Shown in pieces: positions 44,717-53,495 of a stretch of DNA of 64,000 nt. A program made the position numbers and the translations under genes. The stretch is from Soonwooa sp032062245 (GTDB lineage: Bacteria > Bacteroidota > Bacteroidia > Flavobacteriales > Weeksellaceae). The notes under the pieces are model-generated. The model saw only the letters and a list, made by a program, of their open reading frames with translations, was not told the DNA's origin and made no database searches. Every line of letters starts with the position of its first letter. The first letter of the stretch is position 1. The stretch is from the NCBI RefSeq assembly GCF_032062245.1, contig NZ_DAMBQF010000001.1, positions 186,001 to 250,000 of the forward strand, written 5' to 3'.

Positions 44717-45631
44717 ATGAAAAAAATTACCATTATCACGCCCACTTACAATCGGGCAAAAACGCTCCCGAAAGTTTTTGAATCTCTTCTCAATCAGAGT
44801 TTCAAAGATTTTCTTTGGATTATTTTAGATGATGGTTCCACAGATAATACTGAGAAAGTGGTGCAGAATTTCCAACTGCTGAATACTTTTTTTGAAATTA
44901 TTTATAAAAAAGATAAAAACCGTCATAAATTTCTAACTGTTTTAGAAGGCGTAAAAATGGTGAAAACACCTTATTTTATGGTGGTAGATTCTGATGATGC
45001 ATATCCAGAAGACGCTTTAGAAACTTTAATTTCTGAAGTTGAAAAAATAGAAAATCAAGACGATTATATTTCTGTGATGGGACTTTCTGCTGATGAAAAC
45101 GGTAAAATTGTTGGTGATAAATATCCTAACAATGGTTTTGATGGAAGCATTTTCGAGATGCGCTACAAATACAAAGTTAGAGGAGATAAATTCGGGATTT
45201 TTATTACCAAAACCTATCAAAGAGAAGTTTCTGATAAAGATTTTAGTCAATACGAAGGTAAAGGTTACATTCCGCAAAGTGTGATTTTCAATGAGTATGA
45301 CGCTAGAGGAATTAAGACCAGATTTGTGAATAAAATAGTGCGATTTTACCTAAAAGACGATGATGATGCAGCTTCTGTTTCGAATACAAGATGGAGCGGG
45401 AAAAATCTTTTTGGATTGACAGAAGGTCATCTTTCATTCTTAAACGCTTACGGAAATCAATTGTTTTTTTATCCAAAAGCACTGTTGAGAAACTTAATTG
45501 GCTACCAAACCTATGCTTTAAAAAGTGGAAGAAAAATTTCTACCATTTTTAATGAGATTAAAAATCCTGTGATTAAAATATTAGGATTTTTTGCATTGCC
45601 TTTTTCATTCATCTATCAAAAAAATAAATAA
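44717..45631 (+). CDS. Glycosyltransferase family 2 (G)
   Basis: The 304-residue protein has ITIITPTYNRAKTLP, IILDDGSTDNTEKV and FMVVDSDDAYPED, plus a C-terminal hydrophobic segment (IKILGFFALPFSFIY) that may touch the membrane. It resembles the GT2 gene at 34724-35584 in overall layout. Its stop overlaps the start of the next gene by one base. A 60-base gap precedes it, with no clear promoter. Confidence 0.9.
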   Translation: MKKITIITPTYNRAKTLPKVFESLLNQSFKDFLWIILDDGSTDNTEKVVQNFQLLNTFFEIIYKKDKNRHKFLTVLEGVKMVKTPYFMVVDSDDAYPEDALETLISEVEKIENQDDYISVMGLSADENGKIVGDKYPNNGFDGSIFEMRYKYKVRGDKFGIFITKTYQREVSDKDFSQYEGKGYIPQSVIFNEYDARGIKTRFVNKIVRFYLKDDDDAASVSNTRWSGKNLFGLTEGHLSFLNAYGNQLFFYPKALLRNLIGYQTYALKSGRKISTIFNEIKNPVIKILGFFALPFSFIYQKNK

Positions 45632-46767
45632 TGGAGCAGAAAAAGTCGATTTTACTGGTATATTATAAATTGTTCAAACCTGGTGGTGTTGCCAAGGTTC
45701 TTACCAATCTTGCTAATGCTTTATCAGAACAAGGATATACTGTAGAAATTCTTTTATTAATAAATGAAAGAGAGCATTTTTACCCTTTAGATCCTAATAT
45801 TAAAGTTCACAATATAGATACTTTTTCACATTGGGCATGGAAAATTTGCGAATTCAGTGTAAAACATTTAAGATTTATCCCGAAAATAACAAACATTAAC
45901 GCTTATATTTATCATATTGGGGTTTTTCTAATGCTTAGAAACTGGATGAGAAAAAACCATCAAAATTATGATACCATTATTTCTGCTTGGTATAAACTAT
46001 CTAGCTTTCTTAGTCTTAACAAAAAAGCGAATCACAAAACTATTGCTTGGGAGCATGTTACTTACCAAACTGGCGGAATACTTTTTAATGATATTTTAAG
46101 AAGATATTACAAAAATCTTAAGGGTATTGTCTGTATTAATTCTCCTGCCATAGAATATTATAAACAATTCAATAGAACTTATTTTATTCCTAATATTATA
46201 GGAGAACCTTTTGAAAATCAGCCAAAAATCAATTTTGAAAATAAAGAAAATCTTATTTCTTTTGTAGGAAGATTAGATAAGGAAAAAAATGTAATTACTC
46301 TTTTAGAAATTTTCAAAAAAGCCAACATTTCTAAAGATTGGAAATTTCAAATAATTGGTGATGGCAACGAAAGAGTAAATTTAGAACAATTTGTAGAAAA
46401 AAATCAATTACAAGATCGTGTAATTTTCTACGGGACTAAAACTTCTGATGAAATTTTAGAATTGCTTAGAAAATCTAAAATATTTGGATTCACATCACTT
46501 AAAGAAGCTTTGCCCACGGTTTTGGTAGAAGCTATGTTTTGTAGTAATACTATTATTTCTTACAACTGTAACTATGGCCCAAGTGATATTGTTAAAAACA
46601 ATTCAGGGTTTTTAATTGATATAAACAATAAAGAAGATTTTATCCAAAAACTAGAAATGCTTACTAATTCTGATGAAAAACTAGAAAAGATGATGGAAAG
46701 CGCATCTAAAGAAGCACAAAACTGGAAACAAAATGAAATTCTGAAAAAATGGCAAGAAATAATCTAA
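45631..46767 (+). CDS. Glycosyltransferase family 4 (2)
   Basis: The 378-residue protein starts with LLVYYKLFKPGGVAKV, has FVGRLDKEKNVITLL and IIGDGNERVNL in the donor-binding domain, and the E-x7-E region KEALPTVLVEAMF followed by SYNCNYGPSDIV. That last motif is shared with the broken GT4 at 36159-36820 and marks the GalNAc/hexosyl GT4 subgroup of capsule loci. Its end overlaps the PIG-L remnant by 19 bases. Confidence 0.92.
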   Translation: MEQKKSILLVYYKLFKPGGVAKVLTNLANALSEQGYTVEILLLINEREHFYPLDPNIKVHNIDTFSHWAWKICEFSVKHLRFIPKITNINAYIYHIGVFLMLRNWMRKNHQNYDTIISAWYKLSSFLSLNKKANHKTIAWEHVTYQTGGILFNDILRRYYKNLKGIVCINSPAIEYYKQFNRTYFIPNIIGEPFENQPKINFENKENLISFVGRLDKEKNVITLLEIFKKANISKDWKFQIIGDGNERVNLEQFVEKNQLQDRVIFYGTKTSDEILELLRKSKIFGFTSLKEALPTVLVEAMFCSNTIISYNCNYGPSDIVKNNSGFLIDINNKEDFIQKLEMLTNSDEKLEKMMESASKEAQNWKQNEILKKWQEII

Positions 46768-47578
46768 GTTTAATAAAACTAAAAATCAGGATTTTAAAAA
46801 ATAAAATTCTCTGGTGTTTTTGTGAGATAAAATCTAAATTATCTAACAAAAAAATTATTGATTCAGAATTGATCCTTCCTCATGTTGATTTGAAAAACAT
46901 TTTGATACTTGCCCCGCATGCTGATGACGAGTGGATTGGCTGTAGCCAAGTAATTTCTAAAGCAGAAGAATCTACAGTTTATTATTACAATTTTTTGGGG
47001 AAAAATTATCATCAAGAAAACGAAACAATAAGACAGAACGAGATAAGAAATGTAAGTAAGAAAACTGGTTTTAAACTAATAGTTTCTACAAATAGAGAAA
47101 AGAATTAATTTCAAAGAACAACTTTTCTGCTATTTTTATCCCTTTTCCGTTAGATTAGCATCCGGAACATATAAAAGTAAATGACATTGCTTTAGAAATT
47201 CTCAAAAAAATAGATTTATCCGTACCTCTTTACTTTTATCATATTTCTGTACCAATTCCAGAAAGCATGAGAAATTGTTATTATTTGCCTCTTTCTAAAA
47301 AGGAAATTCAAACTAAAATAAAAATATTTGACGATTGCTATATCTCCCAAAAAAATACACCCATTAGAAGGTTTGCCATTCAAAATGTAATTTGGGCACA
47401 GTCTCAAAATTTTTATGCTGCTGAAGTATTTGCCAAATATTCTCTTTTAGAATGGGAATTATTTTTGAATTTTGTAGAAGAACAAAAAAACGAGATTGAA
47501 AAAAGCATCCATTTAATAGATTATCCAATTAAAATAAGAGAATACAGTGACAAGATATTTTTAAAATTCAATACCTAA
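46749..47578 (+). pseudogene. PIG-L family deacetylase, frameshift plus nonsense codon
   Basis: PIG-L proteins are zinc-dependent N-deacetylases of GlcNAc-containing substrates. The first 119 codons hold the metal motif ILAPHADDEWIG. Near 47097-47102 an A run (GAAAAG) seems to have lost one base, giving a stop at 47106-47108. In the shifted frame homology continues (SKNNFSAIFIPFPLD) to a TAG at 47156-47158, in the place where WHPEH is expected; the HPEH motif follows directly. The frame then runs intact to 47578 (YYLPLSKKEI, REYSDKIFLKF). Two independent lesions suggest a dead gene of about 276 codons. Confidence 0.85.
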
Positions 47579-47589
47579 AAAACACAAAT

Positions 47590-48270
47590 ATGCTTGTAGA
47601 AGAATCTATCTGGATTGCCGAAAAAATAAAAGAAATTCTTCCCGAAGAACCTTTCCCTGTGCTTAATATAGGAAGCTCAACCCTTGTCTATAGAACCAAA
47701 AAACAGCCATTTATACAAAATAATATTTTTAATCTTTTTTTAGACGAAAAAAAACAAGTTATCCATCTCGACATGAAAGAAGATGAAGGTATAGACTTGG
47801 TTGGAGATTTATCTGATGAAAATTTCAGAAACGAAGTGAAAAAACTGAAACCAAAACTTATTCTCTGTAATAATATTTTGATGTATCTCAACAAAAATAC
47901 CAGAAAAGAATTATCCAAAATATTATTTGAAATTTTAGCCGAAAATGGCTATCTTATTATTACCAATTCTTTGGTGTTTCCTCCGTCTCCAGACCCTGTG
48001 GAAGCTTATTATAGAGCAACCCCTGAAAAAATGTATAAAAGTCTTTTTGCTAATTTTTATTTAATTGATCAAAATATAGCGAAAACAGAATATAGTTTTT
48101 ATAAATTTTTACAATCTAAACCCAAATTAATTTTAATAAAATTATTGAGACTTTTTATGCCTTGGTACAAAAGTAAAGAATGGTGGTTTATGATGAAGTA
48201 TTATTTATCGGGGATTAAAAAAAATTATTCTGCTACCTGTTTGTTTTTAAAAAAAGAAAACAATGGATAA
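47590..48270 (+). CDS. Class I SAM-dependent methyltransferase-like protein
   Basis: The 226-residue protein has a Rossmann-like VLNIGSS (SAM motif I position), an acidic VIHLDMKED strand end, GDLSDENF and LILCNNILMYL, in the order expected of class I methyltransferases. The GSS in place of GxGxG is somewhat unusual. The C-terminal half is basic and hydrophobic (LIKLLRLFMPWYK). It might methylate the glycan, for example as a chain-ending cap recognised by Wzt, but this is inferred only from the locus. It stops 15 bases before the next GT4 gene. Confidence 0.72.
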   Translation: MLVEESIWIAEKIKEILPEEPFPVLNIGSSTLVYRTKKQPFIQNNIFNLFLDEKKQVIHLDMKEDEGIDLVGDLSDENFRNEVKKLKPKLILCNNILMYLNKNTRKELSKILFEILAENGYLIITNSLVFPPSPDPVEAYYRATPEKMYKSLFANFYLIDQNIAKTEYSFYKFLQSKPKLILIKLLRLFMPWYKSKEWWFMMKYYLSGIKKNYSATCLFLKKENNG

Positions 48271-48285
48271 AAATCATATATTGTA

Positions 48286-49452
48286 TTGTTAAATTTTAAG
48301 ATTTTGGAAAAGAAAAAAATCCTCATCAGAATTGGATCTCTGCGTCATGGTGGTGCGGAGAAAGTTTTGGTGATTTTCCTCAAAAATTTGCCGTCAGACA
48401 AATACGAAGTGGACCTTTTACTTAACCTATATTCAGGGAAATATCTTACCGAAGTTCCGAATTGGGTTAATGTGATGTACCTCAACAAAGGCGAAATGAT
48501 TACGACCAATCGCCCGCAAGACATTCCTAAAAAAGCCTATCGCGTTGTCTATCAGCGTTTATTGAAAAAATATCCAAAAATTCTTTATAAGCGAAAACTC
48601 AAAAACAAAAAGTATGACATCGAGTTTGCTGCAATCCACGGTTTTATGGACGAAGTGCTTAATAGTCCTTTGACGTCCTCAAAAAAACTGATGTGGATCC
48701 ATAATGATTTGACACAAGTTGAAGGCTATACCAAAGAAAAAATCAGACGCTTTTTCAAATATGATAAAGTGATGGTTATTTCTGAAAAAATAAAACAAAC
48801 CTTCGAAGATCTTGCTATTTCCGAAACTGAGAAATCCAAAATTGTTAGAATTTTCAACCCTTTGGATACAGAAGAGATTTTAACAAAAGCGGAAAAACCT
48901 TTAGAAAATTATAAGTTTGATGGCACACTTCCGACTTTCATCTCGGTTGGGACTATTTTCCCTCAAAAAGGATTTGACCGACTTCTTAAAGCTCATAAAA
49001 AATTAATAAATGAAGGATTAGATCACCGACTTCTCATCGTTGGCGATGGTTATGATTTTGAAAATATTAAAAAACTAAAAACCGAACTTGGCGTTGACAA
49101 CACAGCCACAATGATGGGTTTTACAGACAATCCTTATCCTTATTTTAAGAGAGCGGATTTTTATATTTTAAGTTCTCGTTACGAAGGTTTCCCAACCGTT
49201 TTATTCGAAGCGATGACACTTAACAAAAATATTATTGCAACAGATGTTTCTGGCGTTCGAGAAATGTTAAATGACGGCGACTTGGGTTTAATCATAGAAA
49301 ACTCCGAAGAAGGTATTTATAAAGGTATGAAAAAAGCTTTATTACATCCTCAAACTTTTGAAAGTTATCAGGCTAAACTTCAAGATTACGAAATGCCATT
49401 TAACCTAAAAAATTCTGTGAAAGGGATTACAAATATTATCGATAATCTTTAA
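48286..49452 (+). CDS. Glycosyltransferase family 4 (3)
   Basis: The 388-residue protein opens with ILIRIGSLRHGGAEKVL, the standard GT4 acceptor-side start; FISVGTIFPQKGFDRLL, IVGDGYDFENI and the E-x7-E region RYEGFPTVLFEAM follow. No ATG is available upstream of the glycine-rich loop, so translation must begin at a TTG (48286 or 48304), as in ugd. It is the paralogue of the gene at 43475-44656. The serine-acetyltransferase-like gene follows by 9 bases. Confidence 0.9.
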   Translation: MLNFKILEKKKILIRIGSLRHGGAEKVLVIFLKNLPSDKYEVDLLLNLYSGKYLTEVPNWVNVMYLNKGEMITTNRPQDIPKKAYRVVYQRLLKKYPKILYKRKLKNKKYDIEFAAIHGFMDEVLNSPLTSSKKLMWIHNDLTQVEGYTKEKIRRFFKYDKVMVISEKIKQTFEDLAISETEKSKIVRIFNPLDTEEILTKAEKPLENYKFDGTLPTFISVGTIFPQKGFDRLLKAHKKLINEGLDHRLLIVGDGYDFENIKKLKTELGVDNTATMMGFTDNPYPYFKRADFYILSSRYEGFPTVLFEAMTLNKNIIATDVSGVREMLNDGDLGLIIENSEEGIYKGMKKALLHPQTFESYQAKLQDYEMPFNLKNSVKGITNIIDNL

Positions 49453-49461
49453 CTTTGCAAT

Positions 49462-50019
49462 ATGTCTTATACGACCATTCAAAAAGATTTTTACAGAGAA
49501 AGTGGACAATATTTGTCACATTTTCAGATACTAAGAAAATGCTTTAGTCCAAATCTGCATTATATCTATTGGTTCCGAAATGCGCAAAAACATCCCAAAT
49601 CTTCATTAACAGGGAAAATCTACAGATTCATTCTTCGTCATTATCAAATTAAATATGGTTTCCAAATCTATGCAGAAACTCAAATTGGCGAAGGATTTTA
49701 TCTCGGACATTGGGGACAATTGGTGATTAATCCAAAAGCTGTGATTGGCCGCAACTGTAATATTGCACAAGGTGTAACCATCGCACAAGCCAATCGTGGA
49801 AGGCGCGAAGGCGTACCAACTATTGGCGACGAAGTCTGGATTGGTCCCAATGCCGTTATTGTTGGTGGCATCACAATTGGGAATAATGTTCTTATCGCGC
49901 CTAACGCTTATGTAAGTACAGATGTGCCAGAAAACTCCGTAGTCATCGGCAATCCTGCGCAGATTACACCTAATAATATGGCCACAGAAGGCTATATTAA
50001 TAATAAAGTAAAATATTAA
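49462..50019 (+). CDS. Serine O-acetyltransferase-like hexapeptide protein
   Basis: The 185-residue protein has a helical N-terminal part and a left-handed beta-helix with GFYLGHWGQLVI, the strand VIGRNCNIAQGVTI, and IGDEVWIGPNAVIVG, matching the CysE/SAT fold (GHxG includes the catalytic-type histidine). In polysaccharide loci such proteins usually acetylate sugars rather than serine, so the substrate is uncertain. It is the last gene of the locus, and no clear terminator hairpin follows. Confidence 0.87.
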   Translation: MSYTTIQKDFYRESGQYLSHFQILRKCFSPNLHYIYWFRNAQKHPKSSLTGKIYRFILRHYQIKYGFQIYAETQIGEGFYLGHWGQLVINPKAVIGRNCNIAQGVTIAQANRGRREGVPTIGDEVWIGPNAVIVGGITIGNNVLIAPNAYVSTDVPENSVVIGNPAQITPNNMATEGYINNKVKY

Positions 50020-50057
50020 ACTTTGTTAATATTTTTAATTTTTTAATCAAAATAAAT

Positions 50058-50065
50058 TACTTTTG
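50058..50065 (+). promoter_or_regulatory. -7 box (TACTTTTG) upstream of carbonic anhydrase
   Basis: TACTTTTG is an exact TAnnTTTG match 75 bases before the ATG of the carbonic anhydrase gene; the leader between them is A/T-rich. Confidence 0.55.
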
Positions 50066-50140
50066 CATCATTATTGATTCAATCTATCAAAACACCGTAT
50101 TTAATAGTTAAAGTAATTTTAACCTTAAATATATATTTTT

Positions 50141-50809
50141 ATGCAAGATTCGTACAACAAAGTTTTTGAAAACAACCGTCAATGGGTAGAAGAAATGAAA
50201 TCTACCAACGCAGACTTTTTTAAAAACTTAGCAGAAGGTCAAAACCCAGAATTTTTATACATCGGATGTTCCGACAGTAGAGTTCCGGCAGAAGACTTGA
50301 TGGGATTGAAACCTGGTGAAATTTTCGTTCACAGAAATATTGCTAACGTGGTTAACAATATCGACATGAATGTTAATTCGGTTATTGAGTATGCGGTTAG
50401 TCATCTAAAAGTGAAACACATTGTTGTATGTGGACATTATGGATGCGGCGGTATTAACGCAGCGATGCAATCGACAGACCTTGGTCTACTTAACCCTTGG
50501 TTAAGAAGTATTCGTGACGTGTATCGTACACACCAAGAAGAGTTAGACGCAATCACTGACCAACATCAAAAGTTCGACAGATTGGTAGAACTCAATGTAC
50601 AAGAGCAGTGTATTAACGTAGTGAAAGCTGCTGCAGTACAAAAAGGCTTTGTCCAAAATGGTTATCCCGTTGTGCACGGATGGGTTTTCGATTTGAAAAC
50701 TGGCACATTAAAGGATTTGAATATTGATTTTGAAGGCATTCTTCACAATATTCAGAAAATTTATGATTTGACAGAATCTACTTGGTCGGTTCCAAAAATG
50801 GAAAAATAA
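50141..50809 (+). CDS. can: Beta-carbonic anhydrase
   Basis: The enzyme interconverts CO2 and bicarbonate with a zinc ion. The 222-residue protein carries the complete beta-class site: C43, D45 and R47 in IGCSDSR, and H99 and C102 in CGHYGCGG. No signal peptide is present, so it acts in the cytoplasm. It begins a group with a small secreted protein and a SulP anion transporter; this pairing suggests bicarbonate supply or pH balance. Confidence 0.97.
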   Translation: MQDSYNKVFENNRQWVEEMKSTNADFFKNLAEGQNPEFLYIGCSDSRVPAEDLMGLKPGEIFVHRNIANVVNNIDMNVNSVIEYAVSHLKVKHIVVCGHYGCGGINAAMQSTDLGLLNPWLRSIRDVYRTHQEELDAITDQHQKFDRLVELNVQEQCINVVKAAAVQKGFVQNGYPVVHGWVFDLKTGTLKDLNIDFEGILHNIQKIYDLTESTWSVPKMEK

Positions 50810-50839
50810 CCTTGTAAAAACTGTTATTAAAGCAATCTT

Positions 50840-51136
50840 ATGAAGTATTTGAGTATTTTAGTTTTAGCAATCTTTATGAATTTCACAGCCTTACCGAGTA
50901 TGGCTGCGGTTTTCGGATGGGATTTGCCAACGACTAATGTATCGATTGCTGAAGAAGAAGTAAAAACAAGCTCGTCATCTTTTAATGAAAAGGTAACGCC
51001 TAATCCACTTTCGATACACGACTTTATTAAGTTTTTCGAATCTGATCTTGGCAAAAAATCTTTCACCCTTATTGATGACAACGCGAGTATCTCTCCGTAT
51101 ATCCCTATTTTTTCGCCACCTCCGAATCAGATTTAA
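50840..51136 (+). CDS. Small secreted protein of unknown function
   Basis: The 98-residue protein has a signal peptide (MKYLSILVLAIFMNF, cleavage probably after SMA) and a short acidic mature part with SSSSF and a proline-rich end (IPIFSPPPNQI). No known domain is recognised. It is encoded 30 bases after the carbonic anhydrase and 128 bases before the SulP transporter gene. The opposite strand has a similar-length frame, but the signal peptide and position favour this one. Confidence 0.6.
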   Translation: MKYLSILVLAIFMNFTALPSMAAVFGWDLPTTNVSIAEEEVKTSSSSFNEKVTPNPLSIHDFIKFFESDLGKKSFTLIDDNASISPYIPIFSPPPNQI

Positions 51137-51264
51137 TTTTAATCAAGCTTCCCTTTATCAACTATCGGGAAACTCCTCTTATTCAATTAATTAAAATTAA
51201 ATTTTCAACGTAGAAAACTTCAGTTACGTCAGTAATGAGGTTATATACTTATACTTTTTCGGAT

Positions 51265-52857
51265 ATGAAAAAAGCAAAAAACTTCATGGGCTTATTCAAG
51301 GAGAATTTCCCATCAGGACTTGTCGTCTTTTTAGTTGCCTTACCACTTTGTCTTGGTATCGCATTAGCATCTGGCGCACCACCATTAGCAGGAATTATCT
51401 CAGGTATTATCGGGGGCTTGGTTGTCGGATTTATTAGTAACTCGCACATTTCGGTATCGGGGCCAGCGGCAGGGCTTACAGCCATTATTATTGCTGCCAT
51501 CACAGACCTAGGCTCTTTTGAATTGTTTTTAGCAGCTGGTATTATCGCCGGTGTTATACAACTTATTTTAGGTTTTATTCGAGCTGGTAGTATTTCCAAC
51601 TATTTCCCCAACAACGTTATCGAAGGTATGTTGGCGGGTATTGGTATTATTATCATTATTAAACAAATTCCGTTGGCATTAGGCTACAACAGCAATATTG
51701 CAAGCGAATCAATTTTTGATAACGGAATTAATCCTGCCTTTTTCACTAATTTACTTTCAGCGGTACATCCAGGAGCAATCGTGGTAACTTTAGTTTCAAT
51801 AACAATTCTACTCATGTGGGATAAAGTTAAAGCTTTAAAGAAACTAAAACTTTTGCCAGGCGCTTTGGTAGCTGTTATTGCAGGTATTGTTTTAAATCAA
51901 ATCTTTTTAGTGAGTGGAAGTTCTTTAGCGATTTCAAAAGAGCATTTGGTAAATCTTCCTGTCCCGAAAACGGCAGACGATTTTAAAGCAATGATTACTT
52001 TCCCAGCTTTTGAAGGTTTTTTAAACTATAAAGTTTGGATTGTTGGTGCAACGATTGCGATTGTAGCTTCTATCGAAACACTTTTGTGTATCGAAGCTTC
52101 GGACAGACTCGATTCTAAAAGAAGAATTACAGACACCAATCTAGAGTTGCGTGCGCAAGGCATTGGTAACATTTTGAGTTCTTTAATTGGTGGACTTCCA
52201 ATGACTTCGGTTGTTGTGCGAAGTTCTGCAAATGCGAACGCTGGTGTAACCAATAAAATCTCAACGATGATACATGGTGTTTTGCTACTTGTATGTGTGC
52301 TAAGTATTCCATTTTTGTTGAATATGATTCCGCTAGCGACTTTGGCTGCCGTTTTAATCTTAATTGGTTACAAACTAGCAAGTCCTAAAAACATCATGCA
52401 TTTTTGGCACAAAGGAAAATATCAGTTTATCCCTTTTATAGCAACGATTATCGCAATTGTAGCAACAGATTTATTAAAAGGTGTGGCTATTGGTTTGGCA
52501 ATTTCGATTATCTATGTTCTTCAGGGTAATATGAAACGTGCTTATTATCTGAGTCGAGAAAAACTTAACGCAGCAGATGAAATTAATATCAAACTTGCAG
52601 AAGAAGTTTCGTTTTTAAATAAAGCTGCGATTAAGAAAACGCTGAAAAACATCAAAGCAAATTCTATCGTAACCATCGATGCGAGAGGCACATCTTACAT
52701 TGCGACAGATGTATTGGAAATGATACAAGATTTCGCTAATATTAGAGCTGTAGAAGAAGATATCGAAGTACGATTAGTTGGTTTTAAAACCTCTTATAAA
52801 GATTATGCAATCGACGAAGATTCTCATGTAATTATTGAGCATCGAAGAGCGATTTAA
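51265..52857 (+). CDS. SulP-family inorganic anion transporter
   Basis: The protein (530 residues from ATG 51265; an ATG at 51235 would add ten residues) is a multi-span membrane transporter with PSGLVVFLVALPLCLGIALASG and the SulP-type VSGPAAGLTAI near the N-terminus, about 12-14 hydrophobic helices, and a C-terminal STAS-like domain (IVTIDARGTSYIATDVLEMI). SulP proteins carry sulfate, bicarbonate or other anions. Being next to a carbonic anhydrase gene suggests bicarbonate, as in other Bacteroidota, but this is inference. A strong bidirectional terminator follows. Confidence 0.92.
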   Translation: MKKAKNFMGLFKENFPSGLVVFLVALPLCLGIALASGAPPLAGIISGIIGGLVVGFISNSHISVSGPAAGLTAIIIAAITDLGSFELFLAAGIIAGVIQLILGFIRAGSISNYFPNNVIEGMLAGIGIIIIIKQIPLALGYNSNIASESIFDNGINPAFFTNLLSAVHPGAIVVTLVSITILLMWDKVKALKKLKLLPGALVAVIAGIVLNQIFLVSGSSLAISKEHLVNLPVPKTADDFKAMITFPAFEGFLNYKVWIVGATIAIVASIETLLCIEASDRLDSKRRITDTNLELRAQGIGNILSSLIGGLPMTSVVVRSSANANAGVTNKISTMIHGVLLLVCVLSIPFLLNMIPLATLAAVLILIGYKLASPKNIMHFWHKGKYQFIPFIATIIAIVATDLLKGVAIGLAISIIYVLQGNMKRAYYLSREKLNAADEINIKLAEEVSFLNKAAIKKTLKNIKANSIVTIDARGTSYIATDVLEMIQDFANIRAVEEDIEVRLVGFKTSYKDYAIDEDSHVIIEHRRAI

Positions 52858-52893
52858 TTACAAAAACTCTTTTTTCACTTATATTCTATCAAA

Positions 52894-52924
52894 GAAAAGC
52901 GAACCAAAATTTGGTTCGCTTTTC
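52894..52924. terminator. Bidirectional terminator between SulP and pth
   Basis: A perfect 15-bp stem (GAAAAGCGAACCAAA with its complement) encloses a single base. The inner and outer A/T runs allow termination in both directions; it lies between the convergent SulP and pth genes. Confidence 0.9.
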
Positions 52925-52928
52925 GATT

Positions 52929-53492
52929 TTATTTACCATTAAAAGCTGTCATCGTATTCCCCACACCAGCGAACACAAAAGACAAACTAGCATTCGCAAA
53001 CTTATCCAGTCGTTCTGGTAGTTTTTCATTTTCTTCTTCGGACCATTTCCCGAGCACATAATCGACTTGTTGTCCATCTTTAAACTCAGCAGAAATCCCA
53101 AAGCGAAGTCTTGTATAATTTCCTGTATTAAGAACTTCTTCAATATTTCTAAGTCCGTTATGACCACCTGCGCCACCTTTCATTTTCATTCTTAAAGTTC
53201 CGAAAGGTAAAGCCAAATCATCGGTAATCACTAAAACATTTTCCAACGGAATATTCTCTTTTTGCATCCAAAATCTAACCGCATTTCCGCTAAGATTCAT
53301 GTAGGTATCAGGTTTAAGAACAAAAACTTTTCGGCCTTTGTGCTTACCTTCTGCCAACAATCCAAAATTACTAGATTTGAAAGGCGTTTCAATTTTTTCA
53401 GCGATTTTTTCAGCAACTTTAAACCCGACATTATGTCGGGTCTCAGTATATTCGTCACCTTTGTTGCCTAAGCCAACAATAAGATATTTCAT
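52929..53492 (-). CDS. pth: Peptidyl-tRNA hydrolase
   Basis: Pth frees tRNA from peptidyl-tRNA released by stalled ribosomes. The 187-residue protein has the substrate asparagine N10 in VGLGNKG, the catalytic histidine H20 in TRHNVGF, the aspartate in DDLALPFG and the GGAGGHNGL loop. It is 3 bases after the lipoprotein gene and at the end of a minus-strand group headed by mfd. All key residues are in place. Confidence 0.97.
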   Translation of the reverse strand: MKYLIVGLGNKGDEYTETRHNVGFKVAEKIAEKIETPFKSSNFGLLAEGKHKGRKVFVLKPDTYMNLSGNAVRFWMQKENIPLENVLVITDDLALPFGTLRMKMKGGAGGHNGLRNIEEVLNTGNYTRLRFGISAEFKDGQQVDYVLGKWSEEENEKLPERLDKFANASLSFVFAGVGNTMTAFNGK

Positions 53493-53495
53493 AGT

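Noticed and set aside
50827..51081. Minus-strand frame opposite the 98-residue secreted protein
   Set aside because: No signal peptide or recognisable motif; the plus-strand frame has a clear signal peptide and fits the operon direction.
53424..53440. Perfect palindrome CCCGACATTATGTCGGG
   Set aside because: It lies within pth codons for the conserved TRHNVG motif, so it is explained by coding constraint.
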